The translations under genes were made by a program, and so were the position numbers. A model generated the notes under the pieces. That model made no database searches. It was not told where the DNA came from and worked only from the letters and a program-made list of their open reading frames with translations. This document shows, piece by piece, positions 19,534 through 28,357 of a stretch of DNA of 64,000 bases. How positions within the stretch are numbered: position 1 is the first letter of the stretch; every line of letters begins with the position of its first letter. Source of the stretch: an uncultured Pirellulaceae bacterium (lineage in GTDB: Bacteria; Planctomycetota; Planctomycetia; Pirellulales; Pirellulaceae); assembly GCA_938036435.1 (NCBI GenBank), contig CALHPU010000024.1:1-64000 (forward strand), given 5' to 3'.

Positions 19534-21624
19534 ATGGGTTTTGAAAAACGCTGGCCAGATTATTTATTGCCAGTTGGAATCATTGGATGTTTGCTGGTTA
19601 TTTTTCTTCCACTTCCACCAGCAATCATGGATGTGTTGCTGGCCGCCAATATTTCATTCGCAGTTGTCATTCTGTTAGGAGCGATCTACGCTCGATCGCC
19701 GTTGGAGCTGAGTGTTTTTCCTTCGATATTGCTGGCAACGACGCTGGCCCGTCTGTCTTTGAACATCGCCACGACGCGCTTGATCTTGACTAAGGGAGCC
19801 ACGCATGGGCAAACGGCTGCTGGTGGAGTGATCCAAAGTTTCGCCGGGTTCGTCACAGGAGAAAGCATTGCCGTTGGCCTTGTCATATTCTCTATCATTG
19901 TCGTTGTGCAGTTCGTCGTCATTACCAAGGGCTCCACACGTATCAGCGAAGTTACCGCTCGGTTTGCGCTTGATGGATTGCCCGGACGGCAAATGGCCAT
20001 CGATGCGGAATTAAATGCTGGGACGATTGACGCAAAAGAGGCGAAAGTTATGCGGCGTGAGGTAATGGCCCACGCTGATTTTTACGGGGCAATGGACGGG
20101 GCTAGTAAATTTGTACGTGGTGATGCCGTGGCAGGAGTGCTGATTACTGCGATCAATATCGGCGTTGGTTTGGTGATTGGAATGGCAAATCAAATGTCTT
20201 TAGCGGAAGCGGCCAGTACATTTACGATGTTGACCATTGGCGATGGCTTGGTCAGCCAGATACCGGCCCTCTTGATCTCATTGGCGGCAGGTTTGTTGGT
20301 GACACGCGGCACTGAGGAAACCAACCTTTCCTCTGATTCAGTCAGTCAGTTCTTTTCCAAGCCGGTCGTGATGGTCATGACGGCTGGTTTTTTGTGTGTG
20401 TTGGTGACGATGAAGATGCCGATGCTGCCGCTGCTGACATTGGCTGCCATTTTTCTCGTAATTGCGTTTATGAATGGAGACGCAAGCGAGGAAAGTGAAG
20501 TCGGACAAACGGCGAGCGCAGCGACCATGCCTCCTCCAGAAGTTGGCCTAGAGAAATTGCTCAGCAGCGACGTGCTAGAGATCGAACTTGGCATCGATTT
20601 GATTCAACTGGCCGACACGCGGCAAGGTGGCACGTTGTTGGCGGACATTGGTGTCGTTCGCAAGCATTTGGCTAGTGAAATGGGGATCGTGTTGCCGAAG
20701 ATTCGCATCAAAGACAATCTATCGTTGCCGCGCGATTCATATCGAGTATTACTACAGGGAAATGAGGTCGAATCAGGGGCAGTCAATCCGGATGCTTTGT
20801 TGGCCATCGATTCGGGATTGGCGACCGGGCCGCTGGAAGGTCATACCATTGTTGGTATGGCGTCAGAGTCCGCGATGCCTCAGCCTGCCTACTGGATTCA
20901 ACCGCAATACCGTCAGCAGGCGGTGGAGGCGGGCTATCAGATTAGCAAGCCTACCGAAATGTTGACCGCTCAGGTGAAGCAGTTGGCGTTAGAGCACGCC
21001 GCCAGTTTGCTGACGCGAGATGCAACGCGGGCCTTGATTGATGAAGTATCCAAGCACTCACCATCGGTCGTTAACGAATTAATTCCAACTGGAATGGCGC
21101 TCGCTGAAGTGCAGCAGATCCTGAAAATGTTGGTTTCAGAGGGGATTTCGATTCGCCCGCTAAGTTTAATTCTGGAGACGCTTGGCGATCATTGTTCAGA
21201 AACAAAAAATCGTTGGCAATTAAACGAGAAAGTCAGGGTTCGGCTTGGACGCCATATTTCAGCTGGCCTTGCTGGTGCTGGTGGTCGAGTGATCGAAGCG
21301 TTTACGCTTTCGGACGAACTGCAACATCGCATCGCTTGCGGCTGGCATCGCGAGCATTCGGAGATTCGTTTAGATCTTCCGCGTCAAGTGGTCGATTCTC
21401 TGGCGCGTTCGATCGTTAGTTTCGGAAACCAGATGGCCGCCAATGGGATGCAGCCAATTATTCTGGTCCAGCAGCACATTCGGCCGGTGATCGCGGAAAT
21501 GGCTGTGGAAAGTCAGACCGAGTTGTTTGTGTTGGGAACTGCCGAGGTCGTCAATGCCACGGTTGAGATTGTTGGAGAAGTGACTGCTGATCAACTTGGT
21601 AAGGAAATGCCTGTTGCCGCATAG
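19534..21624 (+). CDS. flhA: Flagellar biosynthesis protein FlhA
   Basis: FlhA is the main export-gate protein of the flagellar type III secretion system. The 696-residue form from ATG 19534 shows eight predicted membrane segments in the first half (from LLPVGIIGCLLVIFLPLP onward), the conserved FHIPEP-type cytoplasmic loop with RFALDGLPGRQMAIDAELNAG and VMRREVMAHADFYGAMDGASKFVRGDA in separate stretches, then the soluble C-terminal domain that docks export chaperones. TTG 19477 with AGGA six bases upstream is an alternative start adding 19 residues. No flhB or flhF is adjacent, so flagellar genes are dispersed. The sigma factor fliA follows on the same strand after 474 bp. Confidence 0.96.
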   Translation: MGFEKRWPDYLLPVGIIGCLLVIFLPLPPAIMDVLLAANISFAVVILLGAIYARSPLELSVFPSILLATTLARLSLNIATTRLILTKGATHGQTAAGGVIQSFAGFVTGESIAVGLVIFSIIVVVQFVVITKGSTRISEVTARFALDGLPGRQMAIDAELNAGTIDAKEAKVMRREVMAHADFYGAMDGASKFVRGDAVAGVLITAINIGVGLVIGMANQMSLAEAASTFTMLTIGDGLVSQIPALLISLAAGLLVTRGTEETNLSSDSVSQFFSKPVVMVMTAGFLCVLVTMKMPMLPLLTLAAIFLVIAFMNGDASEESEVGQTASAATMPPPEVGLEKLLSSDVLEIELGIDLIQLADTRQGGTLLADIGVVRKHLASEMGIVLPKIRIKDNLSLPRDSYRVLLQGNEVESGAVNPDALLAIDSGLATGPLEGHTIVGMASESAMPQPAYWIQPQYRQQAVEAGYQISKPTEMLTAQVKQLALEHAASLLTRDATRALIDEVSKHSPSVVNELIPTGMALAEVQQILKMLVSEGISIRPLSLILETLGDHCSETKNRWQLNEKVRVRLGRHISAGLAGAGGRVIEAFTLSDELQHRIACGWHREHSEIRLDLPRQVVDSLARSIVSFGNQMAANGMQPIILVQQHIRPVIAEMAVESQTELFVLGTAEVVNATVEIVGEVTADQLGKEMPVAA

Positions 21625-22098
21625 TAGTAACGGTGCAAGCGTTGCTGCATAAAAAAAAATGTTTCTACTCAAAACGCTGATGCATTGGCCGGTTCGCGCA
21701 ACAGTAGACTAAAAAAAGCTTTATGCAGCATGTACATTTCACAATATGCGAAAAATCGGAATTTTGAATGATTCGATCAAGGCCTAATTGCCGATGAGAG
21801 GATCTGGCCCTTTGCGCACCGCAGAAAACGCAGTAGGGACAACTGAATCGTTTGAAGAAAAATTGAACTTTGTAATTTGTTCATTGACGCACAAGGTTGT
21901 TTTCTGATAACTATTCCCCTTCTGGCAACCAACGAGATTTCAGATTGAAATTTGGAAGGATTGTCGGAGTAAACAAAACAGTGGTGGCAGGTTCATGTGT
22001 TCCCTTTTGGGGAGTAGGTGAACCCGCCAATAACAATACGATACGCCGTCAACGCTTTTACGCTACGTTGATCTCGCGAAACAATCACGGAGGATTGA
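21625..22098. other. Intergenic flhA-fliA
   Basis: No gene found. A-rich near 21650. The ribosome binding site of fliA (GGAGG) sits at 22090-22094. No terminator for flhA is evident, so readthrough into fliA is possible. Confidence 0.4.
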
Positions 22099-22887
22099 AT
22101 GGCGACTTCTGTTGCATCACAAGAAGAAATTCTTGAAGTCTGGAAGCAATACAAACCAGACTGCTCAGACAAACAACTTCGCAATCGATTGATGGAGCGA
22201 TACTTTCCGCTTGTCAAATACAATGCAGAGCGAATTTGGCAACGCCTGCCCGATGGTGTTGAACTGGACGATTTGATCTCCGCCGGTGTCTTTGGATTGA
22301 TGGATGCCATCGATGCCTTCGACATGGAACGTGGAGTAAAATTCGAAACTTACTGTGTGCCGCGTATTCGCGGTGCGATGCTGGACGAGCTGCGGACGAT
22401 GGACTGGGTTCCACGGCTGGTTAGGTCAAAGGCCAGCAAGGTCGCCAACGCGACGAAGCGACTGGAAACCAAAATGGGTCGGGCGCCAACGGTGGCCGAA
22501 CTAGCGGTAGAGCTAGAGCTTACGGTGAAAGAAACCGAAAAAATGATGAGCGACGCGAATGCCGTCGGACTGATAAGCTTGAACAAGAAGTGGTACGAGA
22601 CAGACAGCTACAAAGATGTCCGAGAGATCGATATTCTCGAAGACAAAAAGGGCGAAGATCCAACTCGCCGAGTGCAAAAGAACGACCTGATGCGACTGGT
22701 CACCAAAGGCCTCAATCGCAATGAACGTTTAATCATCATTCTTTACTACTATGAAGAATTAACGATGAAAGAAATTGGCACGACGCTTGATTTGAGCGAG
22801 AGCCGAGTCAGCCAGATGCACAGCAGTATCGTTCAACGATTGCAGCAACAGTTGGGCACGCGTCGCGTTGAGTTTGGCAGACGTTAG
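22099..22887 (+). CDS. fliA: FliA/WhiG-type RNA polymerase sigma factor (sigma-28)
   Basis: A 262-residue alternative sigma factor of the FliA/WhiG group directing late flagellar gene transcription. Region 2 is clear (LVKYNAERIWQRLP, DDLISAGVFGLMDAIDAFD, FETYCVPRIRGAMLDELR, DWVPR), region 3 follows (APTVAELAVELELT), and region 4 holds the helix-turn-helix TMKEIGTTLDLSESRVSQMHSS. The ATG has an excellent GGAGG site seven bases upstream. An flgM-like anti-sigma gene is 950 bp downstream on the same strand, flhA upstream. An intrinsic terminator follows at 22914-22949. The length equals that of known FliA (about 240-260). Confidence 0.96.
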   Translation: MATSVASQEEILEVWKQYKPDCSDKQLRNRLMERYFPLVKYNAERIWQRLPDGVELDDLISAGVFGLMDAIDAFDMERGVKFETYCVPRIRGAMLDELRTMDWVPRLVRSKASKVANATKRLETKMGRAPTVAELAVELELTVKETEKMMSDANAVGLISLNKKWYETDSYKDVREIDILEDKKGEDPTRRVQKNDLMRLVTKGLNRNERLIIILYYYEELTMKEIGTTLDLSESRVSQMHSSIVQRLQQQLGTRRVEFGRR

Positions 22888-22913
22888 AGCCAGTTGGCCG
22901 GCAGAACTATCGA

Positions 22914-22949
22914 AGCAGCAACTTGTACGACAGGTTGCTGCTTTTTTTA
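22914..22949 (+). terminator. fliA intrinsic terminator
   Basis: A perfect 9-bp stem AGCAGCAAC (22914-22922) / GTTGCTGCT (22934-22942) is followed by a run of T. Confidence 0.85.
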
Positions 22950-22965
22950 TTTGCCGCTTTGCAAG

Positions 22966-23208
22966 TTAGGCGGACTTGGTTGGGCGCGTGATTGAGCCAC
23001 GATCAGAGCGAATCTGAGAGCGCGGTTTGAACTGAACCTCTAGGTCCAACAATTCCTCGGCTAGGTCAAAGCTAAACTCGAAAAAACCTTCCAAATCGAC
23101 TTGTATCGGTTTCTCGAATTGCGACAAAGAAAGTTCAATGGTGGGTGCCGAGAGAAAATTGCTCTCAAGATTGTCTGCATTTGAGTTGAAGGCGTTAAAT
23201 GCGCTCAT
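22966..23208 (-). CDS. Small hypothetical protein
   Basis: An 80-residue possible protein: acidic, hydrophobic middle (VDLEGFFEFSFDLAEELLDLEV) and a basic C-terminal end. No family recognised and no good ribosome binding site upstream of ATG 23208. It is convergent with fliA and sits just past its terminator. The amino-acid composition is protein-like, but a chance frame cannot be excluded. Confidence 0.4.
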   Translation of the reverse strand: MSAFNAFNSNADNLESNFLSAPTIELSLSQFEKPIQVDLEGFFEFSFDLAEELLDLEVQFKPRSQIRSDRGSITRPTKSA

Positions 23209-23417
23209 GGAGGAGTCCCTGATAGGTAAGATGATTAAGGTAAAAAATCACATATTGCCTATCCTGGCGGCGACTCGGGCGTTCCTTGCCTGACTGTTAT
23301 ACAACGTATGACAGCACAAAATGGTTCGCTCGGTTGGGTTTTTGTTTGCGTATCGCCATTGTGGAAAAAGCGAGATTCTGCCTATACTTCCCACCGAAGG
23401 TGATAGGGAGAAAAGAA

Positions 23418-23546
23418 ATGTTAGATTCTTCCGAACCATTTTTTACCAAGCACGTACTACTGCTGCAGTCAATTAAAAACTGGAAAAGTTTTATTGGAAA
23501 GCTTCGCTGTTTGGAGCTAAGTTTGGCTGACAAGAGTAAACGGTAG
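23418..23546 (+). CDS. 42-residue small protein with strong ribosome binding site
   Basis: ATG 23418 is preceded by GGGAGAAAAGAA, a good Shine-Dalgarno at proper distance. The product of 42 residues has a hydrophobic/aromatic first half and basic end (LSLADKSKR). A possible promoter TTGTGG - 18 bp - TATACT lies about 40 bp upstream. It lies between fliA and flgM. No family recognised; the case rests on translation signals only. Confidence 0.4.
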   Translation: MLDSSEPFFTKHVLLLQSIKNWKSFIGKLRCLELSLADKSKR

Positions 23547-23839
23547 AGACAGACGACGCGTTGTTAGCGTCACAACAAGTTAAAGAAAGGAACGACCAAG
23601 ATTTGCGGTTCATCCCGTCGATAATCCACCATAGCTCGCAGCGTCAGAACGCCTGTTACGGATGGCACAACTCGACAAGGATTTGCAGCCAAGCACCCGT
23701 GTATAATTCAATGAGAGATTTCCGTATCTTTTACCAGAATGAAAACACTCCCGCTTGTATTTTTGATCGTGCCAATTTCACATAGTGGTTTGTTGATTGA
23801 ATCATATTCAAATCGCAAACTCGTAACGGGGGAAACCTG

Positions 23840-24106
23840 ATGCAAATTCGACCTACATCTAACATTCAATCGACTTCTAACGTCAACTTGCAGACGCAAA
23901 ACACAGCGTCCAGCTCTCAGCCCGGTTCAACGATTCCAGTTGACTCGTTAGAGATTTCATCTGAAGCGCAGATGATCAGCAAGACAAGTGCTGACGTAAG
24001 AGCAGATCGCGTCGCCGATATCAAAGCTCAGATTATCAGCGGCAAATATGAGACTGCTGAAAAGCTGGACGCCGCAGTGTCTCGCATGTTTGAAGCGATT
24101 GGTTAG
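23840..24106 (+). CDS. flgM: FlgM-like anti-sigma-28 factor
   Basis: An 88-residue protein matching the FlgM family: a disordered Ser/Thr/Gln-rich N-terminal half, then the sigma-binding C-terminal half with VDSLEISSEAQ, VRADRVADIKAQIISGKYET and a final amphipathic helix (LDAAVSRMFEAIG). FlgM holds FliA inactive until the hook-basal body is complete and FlgM is exported. The ATG follows GGGGGAAACCTG, a good ribosome binding site. It is near fliA on the same strand, which supports the pairing. The terminator is at 24198-24227. The length is typical (about 90-100). Confidence 0.9.
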   Translation: MQIRPTSNIQSTSNVNLQTQNTASSSQPGSTIPVDSLEISSEAQMISKTSADVRADRVADIKAQIISGKYETAEKLDAAVSRMFEAIG

Positions 24107-24197
24107 GCCGGGTTAGACCGGGCTAGGCGGCCAACGACAGACGCTTTTCAAACACGAGTCTCCGTTGCTCAACGGTGACCAGTGAAGGAATCAGATT

Positions 24198-24227
24198 AGG
24201 CCGAAGCAGCTTTGCTTCGGCCTTTTT
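24198..24227 (+). terminator. flgM intrinsic terminator
   Basis: A perfect 11-bp stem AGGCCGAAGCA (24198-24208) / TGCTTCGGCCT (24213-24223), 4-nt loop, then T-run. Confidence 0.92.
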
Positions 24228-24293
24228 ATTTGCGCCATTGGCTCGATGCGACGTTGCCTCTGTCGGGGTGCCATGGTTACGCAATCTCCGATG

Positions 24294-24424
24294 CTAGTGG
24301 TCTGTCAACATTTAATTTTAGGGTAGCTGGATTCGCCAGAATTCAGTTCAGCAGTATAAAACCGAAGTCTGGCGACTCCGGCTACGATGACACACTCTAA
24401 CTTCCATCCCTGACAAACCACTAG
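24294..24424. mobile_element. 131-bp MITE-like element (complete copy)
   Basis: Terminal inverted repeats 24294-24307 (CTAGTGGTCTGTCA) and 24411-24424 match at 13 of 14 positions. A second nested pair, 24323-24340 and 24368-24385, matches at 16 of 18. Positions 24320-24420 are identical to 1-101. The termini begin and end with the palindrome CTAG, which may be the target duplication. No open frame. It lies just after the flgM terminator. The family of the parent transposase is unknown. Confidence 0.82.
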
Positions 24425-24840
24425 ATTTAAGCGCGCTACTGGAAACTCGCTCTCGCCTGTTTAATCACGGCCCAAGCTATTGCGTAAGCATGCCCGTAAT
24501 TGTTCGCAGCACTTCCCGGCGCGACGTGAACCTGAAAGTAAGATCGCGTTAGGCTGCAAGAGGGTACTTTTAAATCTGTAGTTGACTTCGCCAGAAGTTC
24601 GGCCTGTCTCAAGTACAAAAGGAATTCTCGCGAATGCCACTGCGAACAATCCATGAATTTGGGTTTTGAAACGTCCTCTAGGAAGGTGGGGCAAGGCGTA
24701 GGGGAATCGGTGGGCGATCTGTTTATTTTGGATCGCAAAAGTGTAAAGCAGAGGCATCCAAACGTGGTTCAGATGGACTATAATTTCGTAGACGTCCGAG
24801 TTTATGCAGTCGCGATTATCTATTTCCAACGATTTGCCCT
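24425..24840. other. Intergenic, upstream of FHA-phosphatase
   Basis: No convincing gene on either strand. It presumably contains the promoter of the following gene; no clear ribosome binding site precedes its ATG at 24841. Confidence 0.4.
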
Positions 24841-26553
24841 ATGGCCATCCTTACCTCCGCTAGCGACAGCGTCCAAGCGAAAACGTTTCATCTTCAAGAA
24901 AGAAGCGTCACTATTGGTCGCCATCCGGGGTGTGACCTTCATATCAATGATGGTTCCGTCAGCCGGAAGCATGCGATGGTGGACTTTCGCGACGACGCAT
25001 ACTACGTCAAAGATCTCGAGAGTCGCAATGGCACGTTTCTCAATGACACGAAGATCAATGGTCCAGCGAAACTGTACGACGGTGCTCAGGTAAAAATCTG
25101 CGATGTTGTTTTTACGTTTCAGAGCAGCGATGGCCCGGGGACTAGAGCTCCGAAGTCGACCCTGCCTACGTCGGTAACGGATAGCTCCGTACAGTCGATA
25201 CTGCAGTCGATTGTGCTTCAAGATATTCCGCCTACAGAAACTGATTCGCGCGTCGCTCAGATCGAACGTTCTTCCTACCACAGCCACCGGCACCAGCACG
25301 TCAGCGCGGAGCACAAATTGCGCACGTTGATTAAGGTAGCCAGAGTGTTGAGTGAGTCGCTGTCGCGAGACGAGGTTTTGGCGAGAATTCTTGACTTTCT
25401 GTTCGAACATTTCGAGGAAGCCGATCGCGGATTTGTCATTCTTAAAACGTCTGATGGAACGCTGCTGCCACTGGGGTGTAAGACGCGGCGTCCGCAAGAT
25501 GAAGAGCAGATTCGAATCAGTAAAACGATCGTAAATCAGGTGATGGAGACGGGCTGCCCTGTGATCAGTAGCGACGCATCGGCAGACGATCGTTTTGATC
25601 TCAGTCAATCTGTGATGGATTTTCAAATACGTTCCATTATGTGTGCGCCATTGATCAACAGTCAGGATGAGTCGATTGGCGTGGTGCAACTTGATACACT
25701 TCGTTCATCGATTGTTTTTACCGAAGAAGATCTGGAGCTGCTGGCTACCATCGCAATGCAAGCGAGTCTGACCATTCAGAAAGCAGACCTGTTTGAGGAG
25801 GCGAAACGCTCGCGCGCGATCGGGCAGGATCTTGCACTTGCCCATGAACTCCAAAGTCGCTTTCTACCTCAGAAGGCTCCTGAAGTTCCTTCCTATTCGT
25901 TTTCGTCGTTCTACCGTCCTATGCAGCATGTGGGTGGCGACTACTTTGACTATGTCGAACTTGACGATGACCACGTGGCGGTGATTGTTGCCGATGTCGT
26001 TGGCCACGGGATCGCTGCGGCGATGTTAATGGCCAAAGTTTCGGGAGAGTCGCGGTTCGCTTTGGCGACTACAAAATCGGCCGTTGCTGCGATGGAACGC
26101 TTGAACAATAAGCTGACCGAGATGAATTTGAACCGGTTTGTGACTTTGGTGCTGTGTCTGTTGAATACAAAGACCAACACGCTTGAGGTGGTCAATGCAG
26201 GGCATATGCCGCCGGTCATCCGCAGACACCAAACGGGGGAACTGGAGGAGTTGCCTTTAGACGATTCGGGCGTCCCAGTTGGGATTCTACCCGGATTTAA
26301 ATACGAATCCACCAAAGTCAGTATTGAACCGGGCGACGTCGTGATTTTGTACACTGACGGCCTCAATGAAGCGATGGACGCAGATGGCAATCAGCTTTCG
26401 GCCGAACGAATGCTGGCCGAAGTAAGGTCAAGCCAAGCCAAAACGCCGTCGGCGATCAAAAAAGTGATCTGTGACGAAGTTCATCGCCATATGGGCATGG
26501 TTAATCCGATCGACGATATGTGCTTGGTGTGTTTTGGGCGAGAGCTATCTTAG
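24841..26553 (+). CDS. FHA-GAF-PP2C (SpoIIE-type) serine phosphatase
   Basis: A 570-residue cytoplasmic signalling protein. An FHA domain (about 15-100) shows IGRHPGCDLHI, SVSRKHA and SRNGTF, so it should read phosphothreonine. A GAF domain (about 155-315) follows, then a PP2C/SpoIIE phosphatase domain (about 340-565) with metal-binding Asp in HVGGDYFDY, IVADVVGHGIAAAM, LYTDGLNEAMD and the final DDMCLVCF. Such proteins dephosphorylate anti-anti-sigma (STAS) partners in partner-switching pathways; no STAS gene is in this window, so the partner is unknown. The gene lies downstream of fliA and flgM on the same strand, but separated by a terminator and a mobile element. The start is ATG 24841 without visible Shine-Dalgarno. 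Confidence 0.93.
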   Translation: MAILTSASDSVQAKTFHLQERSVTIGRHPGCDLHINDGSVSRKHAMVDFRDDAYYVKDLESRNGTFLNDTKINGPAKLYDGAQVKICDVVFTFQSSDGPGTRAPKSTLPTSVTDSSVQSILQSIVLQDIPPTETDSRVAQIERSSYHSHRHQHVSAEHKLRTLIKVARVLSESLSRDEVLARILDFLFEHFEEADRGFVILKTSDGTLLPLGCKTRRPQDEEQIRISKTIVNQVMETGCPVISSDASADDRFDLSQSVMDFQIRSIMCAPLINSQDESIGVVQLDTLRSSIVFTEEDLELLATIAMQASLTIQKADLFEEAKRSRAIGQDLALAHELQSRFLPQKAPEVPSYSFSSFYRPMQHVGGDYFDYVELDDDHVAVIVADVVGHGIAAAMLMAKVSGESRFALATTKSAVAAMERLNNKLTEMNLNRFVTLVLCLLNTKTNTLEVVNAGHMPPVIRRHQTGELEELPLDDSGVPVGILPGFKYESTKVSIEPGDVVILYTDGLNEAMDADGNQLSAERMLAEVRSSQAKTPSAIKKVICDEVHRHMGMVNPIDDMCLVCFGRELS

Positions 26554-26596
26554 GCGAAAGCGCCTTGTTACTCTCGAGCCGGGAGGAGTTCGGAGG

Positions 26597-28027
26597 CTAA
26601 CGTTCAAGTGCTCTCAGCACGTCATAGGCATGCTTTTGAACATCTTGGTCGCTTGCCAGTCCACCGTATGGATAACGTAAATCATCCCCGTCCAGCCATT
26701 GGCTCCAGATGATTCCTTGAACGGCCGGTCGTGCTGTTAGCATGGGTAACACAGTCTTGAGATATCTGATTCGATTGGCGTCAGAGTCAGCGTCGAAGGA
26801 GTTGATACGTTTGTCTGGCTGAGTGACTGCCGGAAGTTTACCGCCATCTTCACTACCGGTGGGTGCCCACGTTGGCGTTCGAAGCAATACGATAAGGGGT
26901 ATCCCCAGCTGCGCCCAAAGGTCCAGCATGTCGATCCACTGAAGTGGGTCTCGCAACATGCTTCCGTTAGGCCAGTATCCAAGATTTATCTCGATACCCA
27001 GAAACGAAATCTGGGCTCCCTGACGCAATAAGGAGTCGGCAATTTGAAGTGGGTGAGAGCCCCCGACTGCCGATGCCAAACGTTCAGCCCACGGAAAATC
27101 GAAACTGACCATCGTCGGGATTTCAACGTGGGAATCTGCCAATTCATTCAAGAGCGAGGTCGCTAAATCGAGCTGGTTTGGGTAGCTCAGATGGCGGTGC
27201 CCCATCCCGTTAAGGCCGCCGATGACATGCAACAGCGACGCGTGCGACGGCAGTTGTCTCATGTAAGATCGACAATTATCAACAAGCAGTCTTTTTTTCG
27301 CGGTAAAGTCACCGGCTTCGATGAGTTCATCAGGCATTCCGTTGACGCTGGCATCAACAAATGGCCCTGCGATGACGCGCTTGTTGAAAGCAATGTTGCT
27401 CGTTGTCGCCAGTTGGTCAAAAGTCATTCGAACGAAATCAAAACCATCGACATCAAGGCCCTGATTGAGAGCACGATTGGGGCTGATCGTGTGAGCTAGC
27501 CACACCTGATTGATCTCCCCTGATGATCTGCGAAATTGAGTTACCTGTTTTCCGAATTCATCGCTGACATCGAAAATCGCGTCGATAGAACAATCCAAAG
27601 ACAATTTGGCCAATGCATCTTGTTCGTCTGGATTGGAATTCAAGATGGAACTGCCAAGGTGCGTCGCTGATTCAGATACTGCGGCGTGGATTGCATTCGG
27701 GATAGCCAGTCCACCTTCCTCCCAGATTGAGATTTGGTTCCGCAATCGATTAAGCGTGCCACGCGCAAGTTCGGTTAACAGTGGATAAGGCGTCGATTGC
27801 TCTAACAATGTTGCGGTGGAAATCAGCAATTCCCCGCGCGTATCACTTCGCCACGGAGCGTAAGTTTTGCCTGATTCATTTCGGTTACGGCGAACAGTCA
27901 AGACATCTTTTTCTTTCGCGACTTTGCACGGCCATGGGATTCCGTCGATTCCGACGGTATGGATCGCGGATGCCTGTCGGCGATCTAATGTCCATGACTC
28001 CGGAAGCCGGAACTTAAATTCGCCCAT
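26597..28027 (-). CDS. Putative TIM-barrel glycoside hydrolase-like protein
   Basis: A 476-residue protein without signal peptide. The N-terminal part (1-150) looks beta-rich; the C-terminal two thirds alternate strands and helices as in (beta/alpha)8 barrels. Segments such as LHVIGGLNGMGH, ISFLGIEINLGYWP and a C-terminal GIIWSQWLDGDDLRYPYGGL resemble strand ends 4, 7 and 8 of GH10/clan GH-A enzymes, the last recalling the terminal Trp-rich loop of xylanases. The acid/base Glu expected after strand 4 is not evident, so activity is doubtful. It is convergent with the phosphatase gene, 43 bp away; the start ATG lies at 28027. The family call is tentative. Confidence 0.5.
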   Translation of the reverse strand: MGEFKFRLPESWTLDRRQASAIHTVGIDGIPWPCKVAKEKDVLTVRRNRNESGKTYAPWRSDTRGELLISTATLLEQSTPYPLLTELARGTLNRLRNQISIWEEGGLAIPNAIHAAVSESATHLGSSILNSNPDEQDALAKLSLDCSIDAIFDVSDEFGKQVTQFRRSSGEINQVWLAHTISPNRALNQGLDVDGFDFVRMTFDQLATTSNIAFNKRVIAGPFVDASVNGMPDELIEAGDFTAKKRLLVDNCRSYMRQLPSHASLLHVIGGLNGMGHRHLSYPNQLDLATSLLNELADSHVEIPTMVSFDFPWAERLASAVGGSHPLQIADSLLRQGAQISFLGIEINLGYWPNGSMLRDPLQWIDMLDLWAQLGIPLIVLLRTPTWAPTGSEDGGKLPAVTQPDKRINSFDADSDANRIRYLKTVLPMLTARPAVQGIIWSQWLDGDDLRYPYGGLASDQDVQKHAYDVLRALER

Positions 28028-28357
28028 GAAGAGAATCTCGTTTTTAAGAGAGTGCGCTGACGCAAACGCGCCACGCGTTTATCTGATAATAGCTTGATAG
28101 TTTCTCAATTATTGTCAATACACCATTTAGTGAGGTCACTTCCGAGGACGCCGTTTGAACATCCGTAGCAGCACCAAACTTGGGCCCACTTTTTCTCAAC
28201 ATCCAATTTATCGCAACCGTTCGGGTATACCGCAGGAAATCACAATTGGTATATTCACTGATGGTTTGGTGCTGCGAGCTGGGGGAAGATTTGCCCATGG
28301 CTCAAGCTTCTATCAAAACTAGACTCATCAACACAGAAAATAAATCTGGAGTGCTTC
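28028..28357. promoter_or_regulatory. Divergent intergenic region before purC
   Basis: No gene seen. The GGAG ribosome binding site of purC is at 28348-28351. I looked for a purine riboswitch-like fold and did not recognise one. Confidence 0.4.

Noticed and set aside
24461-24829. 122-codon minus-strand frame before the phosphatase gene
   Set aside because: No ribosome binding site, no recognised motif, Cys/Arg-rich composition typical of a chance frame.
28028-28357. Purine riboswitch before purC
   Set aside because: No conserved purine-aptamer core could be recognised.
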